Source of the DNA: Stutzerimonas stutzeri
GTDB taxonomy: Bacteria; Pseudomonadota; Gammaproteobacteria; Pseudomonadales; Pseudomonadaceae
Direction of reading: 5' to 3'
DNA: 64,000 bases
NCBI GenBank assembly: GCA_019056435.1
Contig: CP077641.1
Coordinates: 2,232,001-2,296,000 of the forward strand
Part shown: in pieces, positions 45,731-56,469 of the stretch
How positions within the stretch are numbered: the first letter of the stretch is position 1
Layout: each line of letters starts with the position of its first letter
Translations under genes and position numbers: made by a program
The notes under the pieces: model-generated
What the model was told of the DNA's origin: nothing
The model's database searches: none
The model's input: only the letters and a program-made list of their open reading frames with translations

Positions 45731-47356
45731 TCAGCTGGCCAGGCGGCGAGTGACGTCGCTGAGCCTGGTCGACAGCTCATGCAGGTTCTGGCTGGCCTTC
45801 TCGGTGCGGTCCACGTTGTCCTGGTTGGTCGTGGCGATGCGGGTGATTTCGACGAGGTTGCGCGAGATGTCCTCGGCAACGGATGTCTGCTCCTCGGCCG
45901 CGGTCGCGATCTGCCGGTTCATGTCGCGGATGGCCTCGATCTCATGGGTGATGCGCTGCAGCATGTCGCCGGCCACCGTTACCTGCTCGACGCCCTTGTC
46001 GCTGTGGGTCTGGCCGCTTTCGATCGCACGCACCGCATCCACGGCGCCGGTCTGCACGGTGTCGATGATCTGGTGGATTTCCGCCGTCGAGTCGGCCGTG
46101 CGGCGTGCCAGGGTGCGCACTTCGTCGGCAACCACGGCGAATCCCCGTCCTGCATCACCGGCACGGGCTGCTTCGATCGCTGCGTTGAGCGCCAGCAGGT
46201 TGGTCTGGTCAGCGATGCCGCGGATCACTTCCAGTACCTTGCCGATGCGGCCGCTGTCGGCTTCCAGCTGGCGGATGACGTCTGCGGTGTTACTGATTTC
46301 GCCACGCATGTGGGTGATGGTCTCGATGGTCGAACGCATGACCTGCTCGCCATCCTGCGCCGAACGGTCGGCGGCATCCGCTGCGCGGGCGGCGTCGGCG
46401 GCGTGACGGGCCACTTCCTGGGCCGTGGCGGACATTTCCTGCATGGCCGTGGCGACCTGATCGGTGCGCGAGAATTGATCGCGGGTGCCCTGGCTCATGA
46501 GCGCGGCGATCGCGTTCAGCTCGCCACTGGCGCTGTCGAGATCCGAGGTGCTGCGCTGCAGACGGGTGAAGGTATCGGCCAGGAAGTCGCGAAGCACGTT
46601 GGCCGCGACGGCCAGGCGGCCCAGTTCATCCTTGCGGCTGCTGTCGACGCGCTCGGAGAACTGGCCCTGGCTGAGCTTGGCGATATGGTCGATGAGGTGG
46701 CGAATCGGCGACACCAGGTTGCGATTGACCAGCCAGAGGCTGAGCAGAGTGACCAATACACCGGCGATCAGCATGATCAGCGAGCCGGTGACGATCGTCT
46801 GGTCGGCGCCCCGACTGATAATCGATGAGTTCTGCTGTGCGCTGTCGCGCAACTGGTTGACCAGCGCACTGAGCTGGTCGCTCGTGGCGCGGTCGATGCC
46901 CTTGACCGCGGCGTCTCCCGCGCTGGGGTCGGCGCCGGCGGCCAGGAAGGCGTCACGTCCGACGCGATAGGCAGCGCCCAGCTTGCGGTGTTCATCCTGC
47001 AGGGTGCGCAGTGAGGTGGTCAGCGCGGTATCGTGCTGGTTGACCTGCACCAGGGTGCCGAGCAGCGCCTGCACCTTGCCTTCCTGGGCTTCAAAGCTCT
47101 GCCAGTACTTGTCCAGATTGTCCGGCGACTTGCCGCGCAGCAGTACGTTCTTCCACTCCTGGACCTGGATCTTGAATTCGAGGTTGGCCTGGTCGATGAG
47201 CCGCGAGGCCTCGATCGGGCCCTTGAGCAATTGCTGATACGCGGCGATGTCCTTGGACAGGAAGGAAAAGCTGCCCAGTGCAATGAGCAGCATGGTCGCC
47301 AGGCTGCCGGCAATCAGCACCAGCATCTGCGCGCGCAGGGATGTCTTGAGAGTCAT
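45731..47356 (-). CDS. Methyl-accepting chemotaxis protein (four-helix ligand domain)
   Basis: A 541-residue chemoreceptor. A first membrane helix ([20 protein letters not shown]) leads to a periplasmic helical domain of about 155 residues. A second helix ([20 protein letters not shown]), HAMP, and a signalling domain with the tip hairpin [20 protein letters not shown] follow. The signal passes to CheA/CheW. There is no C-terminal CheR-tethering pentapeptide. The ligand is unknown. A sigma-28-like promoter lies 80 bp upstream, fitting flagellar/chemotaxis control. It stands between mexV and the DUF1513 gene. Confidence 0.93.
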   Translation of the reverse strand: MTLKTSLRAQMLVLIAGSLATMLLIALGSFSFLSKDIAAYQQLLKGPIEASRLIDQANLEFKIQVQEWKNVLLRGKSPDNLDKYWQSFEAQEGKVQALLGTLVQVNQHDTALTTSLRTLQDEHRKLGAAYRVGRDAFLAAGADPSAGDAAVKGIDRATSDQLSALVNQLRDSAQQNSSIISRGADQTIVTGSLIMLIAGVLVTLLSLWLVNRNLVSPIRHLIDHIAKLSQGQFSERVDSSRKDELGRLAVAANVLRDFLADTFTRLQRSTSDLDSASGELNAIAALMSQGTRDQFSRTDQVATAMQEMSATAQEVARHAADAARAADAADRSAQDGEQVMRSTIETITHMRGEISNTADVIRQLEADSGRIGKVLEVIRGIADQTNLLALNAAIEAARAGDAGRGFAVVADEVRTLARRTADSTAEIHQIIDTVQTGAVDAVRAIESGQTHSDKGVEQVTVAGDMLQRITHEIEAIRDMNRQIATAAEEQTSVAEDISRNLVEITRIATTNQDNVDRTEKASQNLHELSTRLSDVTRRLAS

Positions 47357-47435
47357 GTACGGTCTCGCATCGAGTGGGTAATGCCGCTGACGCAGGGTGC
47401 GCCAGTTGGCCGTCGAGACGTCCATGTCGCACCCT

Positions 47436-47462
47436 GTTTCGGCTCGGTCACTCGATACTTGA
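47436..47462 (-). promoter_or_regulatory. Sigma-28 (FliA)-like promoter of the first chemoreceptor
   Basis: On the minus strand TCAAGTAT, 11 bases, GCCGAAAC resembles the FliA consensus TAAAGTTT-N11-GCCGATAA (6 of 8 in each box). It is 80 bp upstream of the chemoreceptor ATG. Confidence 0.5.
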
Positions 47463-47468
47463 GCGTGT

Positions 47469-48561
47469 TCAGACCAGGCGCAGGTGGTTGTCCCAGAGCC
47501 CGGCCGGCAGCTGCAGCGGCATGCTGGCGAAGCGTTCCCCGGTGCAGTCGAGCAGGCGGCAACGGCTTTGTCCGGAGCTGACCACGAAGCCCTTGTCGAC
47601 CGCGGCGACGCCAGCGCAATCGGGCAGGTGAATCTCGGCGCGCAGTGCCGTGCTGTCCAGATCCCAGACGAACAGGGTGTTGCCGCGAGGAGCGGTGACG
47701 GCAAGCAGTCGCAAGCTGTCGTTGATCGCCAGGCTGGCGGTGTACTGGTTCATGGTCATGCGCTGCGCCTCGCCGAGCGGGAACGGCTGGAAGGGCTGAC
47801 CCGGGCGCTTGATGGCCAGCAGCGGGGCGCGATCCAGGGGATCGCCTTCGTACTGCTGGCCGGAGACCACGGTGCCGTCGGCCGCGACGGCCAGGTGTCG
47901 TACGCTGTTCATCTGCTCGGGCAGCTGTTCCTTGCTGACCAGGGTGCCATCGCGGCGCAGCAAGACCAGGCTCGGCTCCATGGCGTCGAGGTTCATCATC
48001 TCGCGGCTGTCGGCCTCGGTGCGGATGCCGCCATTGGCGATGACCAGGGTTTCGCCGTCCGGCATCCACAGCAACTGATGCGGGCCGATGCCGTGGGTGG
48101 GGTGCTCGCCGATGCGTACCAGCCGACGCTCCTCGACACGATAAAGGCCCAATACGCCGCGGCCGGCGTCGGTGGTGTCGTTCTCGGTGGCGTAGAAAAG
48201 ATCGCCGCTGGCATGGAACACGCCATGGCCATAGAAGTGACGATCGGGGGCGAAGCGATCACTTGCAGCAAGGTGCCGTCGCGGCTGTCGATCAGGTAGC
48301 TCTCGCGGCTCGGGCGCCGGCCGACGAAGACAGCCAGCGGCAGGTGCGGGTGGGCGTAGATGTCATGGCAACGCTCGGCGACCGGCGTGGCGAATAGACG
48401 AGTGCCGTCGAGCCGATAGCCAACCGCGTAGTGCTTGCCGTCGGCATCGTCGCGCGCCGACAGCAGCAATGGCTGCGTGGACGTATGGGTAAGGGTCCAG
48501 CCACCGACCGCGGTGGCGGCGACCAGGGCACTGCCCAGCCGAGGAAGGCACGGCGTTTCAT
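47469..48561 (-). CDS. DUF1513 exported protein (two frameshifts)
   Basis: A protein of about 364 residues with repeated beta-propeller-like blades ([37 protein letters not shown]). The N-terminus MKRRAFLG has a twin-arginine look, so Tat export is likely. Two lost bases must be restored. One is near 48535-48540, giving [16 protein letters not shown]. The other is in the C5/G5 run at 48246-48250, giving [18 protein letters not shown]. It follows imelysin 2 with one base between and is the last gene of the probable iron cluster. DUF1513 genes commonly accompany imelysins; their role is not known. Confidence 0.82.
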
Positions 48562-48562
48562 G

Positions 48563-49635
48563 TCAGTCTCCGTCGTGGGCGTTGAAGCCGATCTGCACGC
48601 CCAGCGCGCGGGCGAGTTCGGTCTGGTGCAGGCGGTGCAAGGTGTTCAGGTCGTCATAGAGCGCATCGAGCCGTTCACGTCCTGCCTCGTTGGCGATGAG
48701 TTCGCTGAACGGCACCATGGCATCGGCGAGGTGCTTGCGGGTGGTGGCGTAAGCCACGTCGATACGCGAGGCCAGATCCTGCTGGTCCTTTGGTACAGCG
48801 CCTTGAGGCCATTGTCGTCCGCTCCCTGCCACAGGCGTTGAGCGCCGGCGAGCGCGGCGTCGATGCTGCCGAGGGTGGCATCGCTGCGCCAGGCTTCGGC
48901 CTGGAACGGCTGGGGATGCCCTTTGGTCTGGCGGCCCAGCGGTGCGCCGAGCTTCTTCTTCAGACCGTCCAGCGCCGTCACCTGGACGCGCAGGATGTCG
49001 GCAATGGCTTCGCTGGCGTCGGCATAGCGCTCGTTGGGGAATTCCTTGAGCTGCTCGGTCATGCCGTCCTCGGCTTCCCAGGCCTGAAGCACGTCGGCGG
49101 CGAGCTTCTGCTGGTGTTCGCCGATGGCCTCGAGCAGCGGGCAGTAGCGTGCCTTGGTGGCGCTGTCGGTGAGGTCGACGGCCTTGTCGTACAGCACGTA
49201 TTCGTAGGCCGATAGGCCCTGCAGCACGACGCTGCCGTTCTCGATGTCCGCTTGCGTGAGGTTGGGTTTGCGCTTGAGCAGGGCCGTGACCTGGCGGCCG
49301 ACCAGGTTCTTCTTGTCGGGCCAGAACTGAACCTGCCAGGCGCGGTTGCCTTCGCCCATCGGGCCGACGAGCATCGGTTGCAGACCGGCCCAGGCGAACT
49401 GGGCGTTGAGGAAAGCCTGGCGCGTCGCGTCAAGCTCCTCGTTGTCCGCGCAGAACGCGATGCTGCTGGCAGCCATGCGCCGGTTGGCCTCGGCCCATTG
49501 CGTATAGGCGGGCAGCAGGACCTCGTCGGTCAGGGTGGTGCTGGTTTCGGCGTAGGGATCGCTCGGTGCGCAGGCGCTCAGCAACAGCCCCAGCGTGATG
49601 GCGGCGGCAAAACGTGGGTAAGGATTCGAGTGCAT
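48563..49635 (-). CDS. Imelysin-family lipoprotein 2 (frameshifted)
   Basis: A 357-residue imelysin-like protein, a family of helical periplasmic or outer-membrane proteins linked to iron uptake. The signal peptide ends in a lipobox (LLLSAC), predicting lipidation. The body contains QFWPDKKNLVGRQV, then GLSAYEYVLYDK where a GxHxxE-like motif stands in other members; here the histidine is not evident. The frame breaks at a T3 (A3 in the gene) at 48789-48791; one more base restores LYQKDQQDLASRIDVAY. It sits between the di-haem gene (37 bp upstream) and DUF1513. Confidence 0.82.
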
Positions 49636-49672
49636 GATGTTCCCCGGTTGGCACGGAATTCATGTTCCGTAG

Positions 49673-51090
49673 CTAGAGTGATTCGAGAAAGGCCAGCAGG
49701 GCCTGGCGTTCGGCCTGGTCGAAGCCAAGCACCGTCTGTTTCGCCTGCTCCGCTTCGCCACCGTGCCAGAGGATCGCCTCGAGCAGGTTGCGTGCGCGGC
49801 CGTCGTGCAGGAACTGGGTATGGCCGCTGACGGTTTCGGTCAGCCCGATACCCCACAACGGTGGGGTACGCCATTCGCTACCGGTGGCTTCGAACTCGGG
49901 ACGGCCGTCGGCCAGACCTTCGCCCATGTCGTGCAATAGCAGGTCGGTGTAGGGACGGATCAGCTGGTTGGCCAGTTCCGGCTCGGCAGCCTCGGCACTG
50001 GTGGTGAATGCCGGGACATGGCAGCGCTGGCAGCCGGCCTGATGAAACAGGCCCTTGCCGGTGAGCACTTGCGGGTCGTCCACGTTGCGGCGGGCCGGGA
50101 CACCCAGGTTGCGGGTATAGAACAGCACCTGGGCCAGGATGTTGTCGCTGACTTCCAGCTCGCCGCCATCAGGCAGGGCGCGGCATTCCTGCTGACGCTC
50201 GGTGCAGCTGGTGCCATTGAAGAGGCGGGTGCTCAAGCCCATGTCGTTGAAGAAGGCGTCCGCGTTCTGCTGATTGAGCGTGGGCTGTCCCGCCTTCCAG
50301 CCGAAGCGGCCCATGACGGTTTTGCCGGTAGCCTGGTCGTAGACGCGGTTGGGCCGGCCGGAGATGCCATCGCCGTTGCGGTCATCCGGGTCGGCGTGGG
50401 CAAGCAGCGCCGATTCAGGGATGGCTTCGAGCAGGCCCAGGCCGATCATTGGGGCGCCACGCGAACCGAGAACTGCGTATCCGGATGCAGTGGGCCATAC
50501 CCCAGCTGCGTGAGGTGCAGCGCCGGTTTGCGCAGCTCGACCTCATGGCCATCGGCGAAGCGCTCGATGTGAGTACCGTAGCTGAGGCGCACCTTGCCTT
50601 CGGGCGCGACGCCGGGAATCGCCATGTCCTGCAGCTGGCCGCCGTAGGTTGGTTCCGGCGCGATCCCGCGTTGCCTGACGACCTCGGCGTGGGCGTATTC
50701 GGCTGGAATCGATAGCCGTACCAGCATGGACACGGCATTGCCCTGCTCGCCTTTGACGGGGTGGCCACGGCCATCCTTGATGTGGCAGTTCTGGCAGGCG
50801 TTGGTGTTCATCAGCGGGCCGAGGCCGTCGCGTGCGGTCGTCGAGGAGGGCGCGATGACCCAGGGGTTGCGGAAGAAACTGTTGCCGACGCTGAAATCTA
50901 CGCGCCTGATCGGAGCCAGATTGGCCGCTGGCATGGAAAACGCGTTCTGGTCGAATCGCTTGACCGTCGCGCTGCCGGCGGACAGGGCTTCGCCGGGTTC
51001 AGCCTGCTCGAAGCGCGGGGCGGGCTCGTCGCAGGCACCGAGCGCAAGGGCGAATAGCAGGACGAGAGCTGAACGGCATGACGGGCGCAT
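49673..51090 (-). CDS. Di-haem c-type cytochrome oxidoreductase family lipoprotein (frameshifted)
   Basis: A 472-residue exported protein with a lipobox (LALGACDEP) and two haem c motifs, CQNCH (about residue 98) and CQRCH further on. It matches the DUF1111 'di-haem oxidoreductase' family that accompanies imelysin genes. A role in redox handling of iron at the cell surface is inferred, not shown. The frame breaks in the G4 run at 50451-50454; a fifth base turns the premature stop into VRVAPPMIGLGLLEAIPE. A Fur-like box lies 55 bp upstream. Confidence 0.84.
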
Positions 51091-51144
51091 CGAGTGACCA
51101 GGGCCTTGGAAAAGGCGGCAATCTTAGCAGGCCGGGCGTGGCTA

Positions 51145-51163
51145 AATAAGAGCAATTTTCATT
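51145..51163 (-). promoter_or_regulatory. Fur-like box upstream of the di-haem gene
   Basis: AATAAGAGCAATTTTCATT resembles the 19-bp Fur consensus (AATGATAATnATTCTCATT style) and shares its right half ATTTTCATT with the box at 52660. It lies between imelysin 1 and the di-haem start. Confidence 0.42.
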
Positions 51164-51250
51164 CAGGAGGCCGGGCCCGTTGTGCGCTTCGAGAACGCAG
51201 TGACGGGCCGGCAGTGGCTGCAGCGTTGCGCTGCAGCCTCCCGCAGCCGA

Positions 51251-52587
51251 TCAGAACTCGTGATCGGCGGTGTCGGGGTTCAGGTCGCTGATACCGAGCG
51301 CGGCGGCAGCGCTTTCGATCGAGCCGGTCTGCTTGACCAGCGCGGCGATTGCGTCGCGCACCTTTTCCTGACCTTCGGTGTTGTCCGGAGCGATCAGCTG
51401 GTCGAAGGCTTCGCCATTCTCGGCGCTGGTGACCAGGACCTGCATCTTGGCTTCGGTCGTCTCGAGATCGGACTTGAGCGTGCTGTTGAGCTCCGGATCG
51501 ATGCCTTCGACTAGCGACGCCAGGCTCGGGCCGGTCAACTTGCTACCGTCGATGCGGGTGTATTCACCCAGATAGACGTTACGGATGCCCTTGGCGTTGT
51601 AGTAGTGCGAGTTGTGGGTGTTGTCGCTGAAGCAGTCGTGCTCGTCTTCGGGGAGTTGGCTTCCAGCGCGACCTTCATGCGCTCGCCCGCCAGTTCGCCC
51701 AGCGACAGGCTGCCCATGCCGAAGAGCATCTTGCGCAGGCCGTTCTCGGCCGATTCCTTCTCCAGGCTGGCGCGGTAGTTGTCGGCGCCGGGCTTCCACT
51801 CGTTGACCATCTCTTCGAGGTCGCTGACCAGCAGCTCGGTGGCCGCCTTCAGGTAGGTGCGGCGACGGTCGCAGTTACCACCGGTGCAACCGTCTCCCTC
51901 GATGAAATCGCTGACCGGACGCTGGCCCGCGCCGGCTTCGGTGCCGTTGAGGTCCTGGCCCCACAGCAGGAATTCGATGGCATGGTAGCCAGTGGCGACG
52001 TTAGCCTCGGAGCCGGCCAGCTCGTTCAGGCTGGCAAGCTTTTCGCCGGTGATTTCACTGACGTCGATCTTGTCTTCGCCAATCTGCAGTTCCTTGTTGG
52101 CAATGATATTCGCGGTGGCGCCCGGGTTGCCCAGCGCGTGCTGATAATCGCCCTCGACGTAGTCGATCATGCCTTCGTCCAGCGGCCAGGCGTTGAGCTG
52201 GCCTTCCCAGTCGTCGACCACCGGATTGCCGAAGCGGAACACTTCGCTCTGCATGTGGGGGACGCGCGCCGCGAGCCAGGCGTCCTTTGCTGCCTGCAGC
52301 GTTTCATCGGTCGGGTTGGCCAGCAGTTGGTCGATTGCTTCCTGCAACTTCAGCGCGGCGCTGTGCGCGTCGCTGAATACGGCATGCGCGATGTCGGCGT
52401 AGTGCTTGACCACGGCCTGGGCCGCTTCGCTGTTCACCGTTTCGGGGGCAGCCGCTGCCGGTTCGCTCTGAGTAGTGGCTTGCGGTGCGGAGGCCTGTTC
52501 GGCCGGCGCTTTGTCTTCGCCGCAACCAGCGAGAGAAATGGCGACAGCCAACAGGCTGGCGGTGGCCCAGACGGGAGTGCGTAGCAT
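51251..52587 (-). CDS. Imelysin-family lipoprotein 1, IcmP-like (frameshifted)
   Basis: A 445-residue imelysin. The signal peptide ends in a lipobox (ISLAGCGEDK). The conserved GxHxxE motif is intact in GYHAIEFLLWGQD. The family includes IcmP of P. aeruginosa (PA4370), described as an insulin-cleaving outer-membrane metalloprotein, although imelysins are now thought to act in iron uptake. The frame breaks in a G4 run at 51650-51653; a fifth base restores LEANSPEDEHDCFSDNTHN. A Fur-like box lies 73 bp upstream. It is the first gene of the imelysin/di-haem/imelysin/DUF1513 set and is divergent from lemA. Confidence 0.87.
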
Positions 52588-52659
52588 GGCGGGTTCCTTT
52601 GCTTGCAGGTTTGTATGAACGCGTCGACAGCGAGGCTGCGACAAACGGTATCGGCGCAT

Positions 52660-52678
52660 AATGCGAAAGATTTTCATT
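52660..52678 (-). promoter_or_regulatory. Fur-like box upstream of imelysin 1
   Basis: AATGCGAAAGATTTTCATT matches the Fur consensus in most palindromic positions (AATG at one end, CATT at the other). It lies 73 bp from the imelysin start in the divergent gap with lemA. Confidence 0.48.
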
Positions 52679-52772
52679 TTGTGCAAAGAAATTGCGTGGC
52701 GTCGGTCGCGTATGGCGCGAGAAGCTGCCGTTAGAATGCCGTTTCCCTACCTTGTTCCCATGGAAAGCCCCG

Positions 52773-53345
52773 ATGAGCCTGAGCGCCGTGATCCTGCTGG
52801 TCCTGTTGTTCCTGGTCGCCACCTACGCAGTCGTGCTCTACAACGGGTTGGTAAGGCTCAAGCACGGCGTTGGCAAAGCCTGGTCGAACATCGACGTGCT
52901 CCTGCGCCAGCGTCATGAGGAACTACCCAAGCTGGTCGAGACCTGCAAGCAGTACATGCAGCATGAACGAGCCACGTTGGAACGGGTAATCGCGGCCCGC
53001 AACGCCGTTTCGAGCGCCCGTGAGCAGGGCGATGTCGCCGCGCTGGGGCAGGCCGAGACAGGCCTGCGCGCCGGGTTGGGCCGGCTGTTCGCGGTCGCGG
53101 AAAGCTATCCCGAGCTGCGCGCCAGCGAAAGTTTCCGCCACCTGCAGCAGCGCATCAGCGGGCTGGAAAGCGGCATTGCCGACCGCCGCGAGCTTTACAA
53201 CGAATCGGTCAACCTGAACAACGTCCGCATCGAGCAGTTTCCCGATGTGCTGCTGGCGCGGGCGTTCGGCTTTCGCCAGGCGGCCTTGCTGCAATTCAGC
53301 GAGGCCGAGCGTGCCGATGTCGACCTCAAGTCGCTGTTCGATTGA
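52773..53345 (+). CDS. lemA: LemA family protein
   Basis: A 190-residue protein with one N-terminal membrane helix (SLSAVILLVLLFLVATYAVV) and a helical-bundle domain with the family landmarks VGKAWSNIDVLLRQRHEELP and YNESVNLNNVRIEQFP. LemA function is poorly known; family members sit near membrane proteases and lipid-linked processes. The ATG at 52773 is chosen because the family starts just before the helix. Its stop overlaps a possible TTG start of the next gene, so the two are probably translationally coupled. Confidence 0.92.
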   Translation: MSLSAVILLVLLFLVATYAVVLYNGLVRLKHGVGKAWSNIDVLLRQRHEELPKLVETCKQYMQHERATLERVIAARNAVSSAREQGDVAALGQAETGLRAGLGRLFAVAESYPELRASESFRHLQQRISGLESGIADRRELYNESVNLNNVRIEQFPDVLLARAFGFRQAALLQFSEAERADVDLKSLFD

Positions 53346-53350
53346 GCCCG

Positions 53351-54232
53351 ATGGACGCGTCATGGTTGCAGCTCGGCATGGGCGCAGTGCTCGCGCTGGT
53401 GGGCGGCTGGTTGTGGGTCGGTCGCTGGTCACGGTTGCGTCATTTTCAGGACACGCCCACCTCGCGCATTCGTTCGGCGGCTCAGGGCCATGTCGAGCTC
53501 GCTGGCGTGCTGGTCGAGCGCGCGGATCCCACGCCACTGCTGGCGCCGCTCACCGCCCGGCCATGCCTGTGGTGGCGCTACCGGATCGAGGAGTACCGCC
53601 GGACGAACAATCGCGGCAGCTGGCGAGTGCTTGAGCACGGTGTCAGCACCGAGTTGCTCAAGCTGTTCGATGGCACTGGCGACTGCTTGATCGACCCGCG
53701 CGGCGCGGATGTACTGCCGAGCCGGCGTGACGTCTGGACGGGTGACCTGCGCCACCCACGCGGGCTGCCGTCGACCGGCCTGCTGGCATGGCTTGGCGGC
53801 ACTCGGCGCTACCGCTACACCGAGGAACGGTTGCATGCCGGCGAGCCGTTGTACGCCGTCGGCGACTTCCGCAGTGAGGGCGGAGGGCGCGCTGGGCTGG
53901 CGCTCGAGGCCGCCCGCGCTGAGATCGTTCGTGAGTGGAAGGGAGAGTACGCCGGGCTGCTGCGTCGCTTCGACAATAATCGCGATGGCAAGCTCGATAT
54001 GGCGGAATGGGGGCGGGTGCGGCTCGCCGCCGAGCTCGAGGCCGAGCAACGCCAGCGCGCCGCCAGCGAACAGCCGGTCCGGCATCTGCTGGCGCGGCCG
54101 CCGCAAGGGCTGCCATTCGTGCTGTCCAGCCACGGCGAAGAAGTGCTCGTACGGCGCTATCGGTGGCAGGCGCTGGGTGGTGCCTTGCTCTGTCTGCTCG
54201 GCGCGCTGATGGTCGCTGCCGCTTGGACCTGA
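53351..54232 (+). CDS. GIDE-domain membrane protein with an EF-hand loop
   Basis: A 293-residue protein with an N-terminal membrane helix (LGMGAVLALVGGWLWVG) and a GIDE-like domain (LAGVLVERADPTPLLAPLT, CLWWRYRIEEY). A C-terminal helix (ALGGALLCLLGALMVAAAW) closes it. Residues 208-219, DNNRDGKLDMAE, form a complete 12-residue EF-hand calcium loop (acidic or amide at 1, 3, 5 and 9, Gly at 6, Glu at 12). GIDE domains occur in mitochondrial E3 ligases and in bacterial proteins often beside LemA; this one lacks a RING. A TTG at 53342 is an alternative start. It is convergent with bifA, 6 bp apart. Confidence 0.72.
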   Translation: MDASWLQLGMGAVLALVGGWLWVGRWSRLRHFQDTPTSRIRSAAQGHVELAGVLVERADPTPLLAPLTARPCLWWRYRIEEYRRTNNRGSWRVLEHGVSTELLKLFDGTGDCLIDPRGADVLPSRRDVWTGDLRHPRGLPSTGLLAWLGGTRRYRYTEERLHAGEPLYAVGDFRSEGGGRAGLALEAARAEIVREWKGEYAGLLRRFDNNRDGKLDMAEWGRVRLAAELEAEQRQRAASEQPVRHLLARPPQGLPFVLSSHGEEVLVRRYRWQALGGALLCLLGALMVAAAWT

Positions 54233-54238
54233 TCGCCG

Positions 54239-56298
54239 CTACAACGGCTCGTGATTGAAGCTGCGCTCGAAGCGCAAGGACTGGCGCAGCAGGCTGTCCA
54301 GCTCCTCGGCCGGGACCGGTTTGCTGTAGTAATAGCCCTGGCCTTCGTTGCACCCCTCGGCGATCAGGTAGCGTTCCTGCTCGGCGGTCTCCACGCCCTC
54401 GGCGATGACCTGCATACCGAGGCTGCGCGCGAGCTGGATGATGGCGCGCACGATGGTGGCGTCGCCCTCGTCGGCGTCCATGTCGCGGACGAAGCTCTTG
54501 TCGATCTTGATCTTGTCCAGCGGCAGGCTCTTGAGGTAACTCAGCGATGAATAGCCGGTGCCGAAATCGTCGATGGCGATGAGCGCGCCGGAGCGGCGCA
54601 GGCTGTGCAAGTTGTGCGTGGCGGCGGCGATGTCTTCCATCAGCCCGGTTTCGGTCACCTCGAGTTCCAGCGTTTCCGGCGGCAACTGGTGCGCAGCCAA
54701 CAGGTTGCTGATCACGTTGGGGAGCTCGGCGTGGTGCAGCTGGACCGTGGACAGGTTGACGGCCATACGCAGATCGGTGAAGCCCTGTTGATGCCATTCG
54801 CGAAGCTGCCGGCAGGCCTGGTCCAGCACCCATTCGCCGATGGCGATGATGCTGCCGTTCTGCTCGGCCAGCGGGATGAAGGTGTCCGGCGGTACCATCC
54901 GCCCGCTGGGGTGCGCCCAGCGCAACAGTGCTTCCACTCCGGTGATGCGCTTGAGCCGATAGTCGATTTGCGGCTGGTAGACGAGCTTGAACTCGCCCCT
55001 CTGAATGGCCTCGCCGAGGTCCTTCTGTAGCTCCCTCCGCTCACGGATCTCGCTGTCGATGCTGGCGACGTAGAACTGGTACCGGTTGCGCGCCCGGCTC
55101 TTGGCCAGGGTCATGGTCTGCTCGGCTCGCTGCAGCAGTTTTTCGGTGCTGTCGCCGTCTTCCGGGAAGAGGGTGATGCCAATGGTGGCGCGCAGGCGAA
55201 CGTTGTCGCGATCGAGGACGATCGGCCGTTCGAGGTCGTCGAGCACCTGCTGCGCCAGTTCGGCGGCTTCGTAGGGTTTGTCGAAGCCGGATAGCACCAT
55301 GACGAACTGGTCGCCGCCCAGGCGAGCCAGTGCGCCGATGCGCCCGCTCTGCTTACGCAGTCGATCGGCCAGCGCGATGAGCATGCGATCGCCGTTCTGG
55401 TAGCTGTACTGTTCGTTGACGCCCTTGAAATCGTCCAGGCCCAGGCACAGCACGGCGACCCGGCGCTGCAAGCGCCCGGCTTCGGTCAGGATATGGTCGA
55501 GTTGCTGTTGCAGCTGGAGGCGGTTGGGCAGGCCGGTCAGGAAGTCGAACTGGGTCATGCGTTCGAGATTGCTCTCGGCGGCGTGGCGTAACTGCATGTT
55601 GCGTTCGATCGAGGCGAGCAGGCCGTTCGCCGTCTCGACCCAGAGGCCTAGCTCGTTTTCTTCGTGGCCCTTGAGCATCGGCAGTTTGTTTTCGCTGGGG
55701 CGGTCCGGGTTGATGTTCGAGAGGTGCTCGATGAGCTTGGTCAGTGGCCGGGTCAGCAACCATTCGTAGATCAGGTAAAGCACCAGACCCAGCGTCAGCG
55801 CGCGCAGCATGCCGACCACGAAGATCACCAGGGAGTTGCTGACGAACTCCTCGCCGTAGCGTGCCGTGTCCAGGGTGATGCTCAGGTCGCCGTAGTACTC
55901 GTTGTAGGGTGGACGGCCGATAAGGGGGTGGAGAAGTCCTGGTCGCGGTCAAGGATGGGGTCGGTGATCCAGCGGGTCGGCTGCGCCGACAAGGGCCGCG
56001 ACTTGAATGCCAGTGGCTCCTCGCCGGGATGGCCGATGGCGGCCTTGCGGATCGACTCGTGCTGGAATAGCCCCTCCATCACCTGAGCGCCCATCTCGCG
56101 ATCCAGGCTGTAGATCGCTTGCGTCGAGGGGTCTCGCGTCATGCGCAGGATTCGCTGCGCCTCGGCGTCGATGAGCTGGCGCGTGCTGTAGGCGTTGAAG
56201 ATGATCTGCGAACAACTCAATACCAATCCGACGGCCAGCGCGGACAGCAAGACGATACGTAACAGTTGTCGCGACAGGCTGTTGCGCAGTTGGCTCAA
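54239..56298 (-). CDS. bifA: c-di-GMP phosphodiesterase BifA (frameshifted)
   Basis: BifA degrades c-di-GMP and controls the swarming/biofilm switch in P. aeruginosa and P. putida. The membrane protein has an N-terminal helix (LLRIVLLSALAVGLVLS), a periplasmic domain, a second helix and HAMP-like region. A degenerate GGDEF domain (GGDQF, as known for BifA) and an EAL domain (VEALLRWAHP, NLSTVQLHH, AIDDFGTGYSS) follow. The frame breaks in a G5 run at 55924-55928; a sixth base restores DFSTPLIGRPPYNEYYGD. I chose a TTG at 56298 with AAGGA upstream, giving 686 residues, against about 687 in P. aeruginosa. ATG at 56385 is an alternative. Confidence 0.9.
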
Positions 56299-56469
56299 AA
56301 GAATTTCCTTTTTCCGGGCCGCTTGTTCGCCAGTATTGATAGGCGCAGGGCATACGTCAAAAGCTGACGCCATGCTGTATGGCAAAACGTATCAAAAACA
56401 CATCCCTCGCCGCAGAGCCGCCCGTCGCTGTTTCGCCGGGACAAAAGCGGGGGGAGTGTTTTGTCGGCA

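Noticed and set aside
47469..52587. Real pseudogenisation of the imelysin cluster
   Set aside because: All breaks are one-base losses in short runs with preserved coding downstream, like those in essential genes elsewhere in the window; sequencing error explains them more simply.
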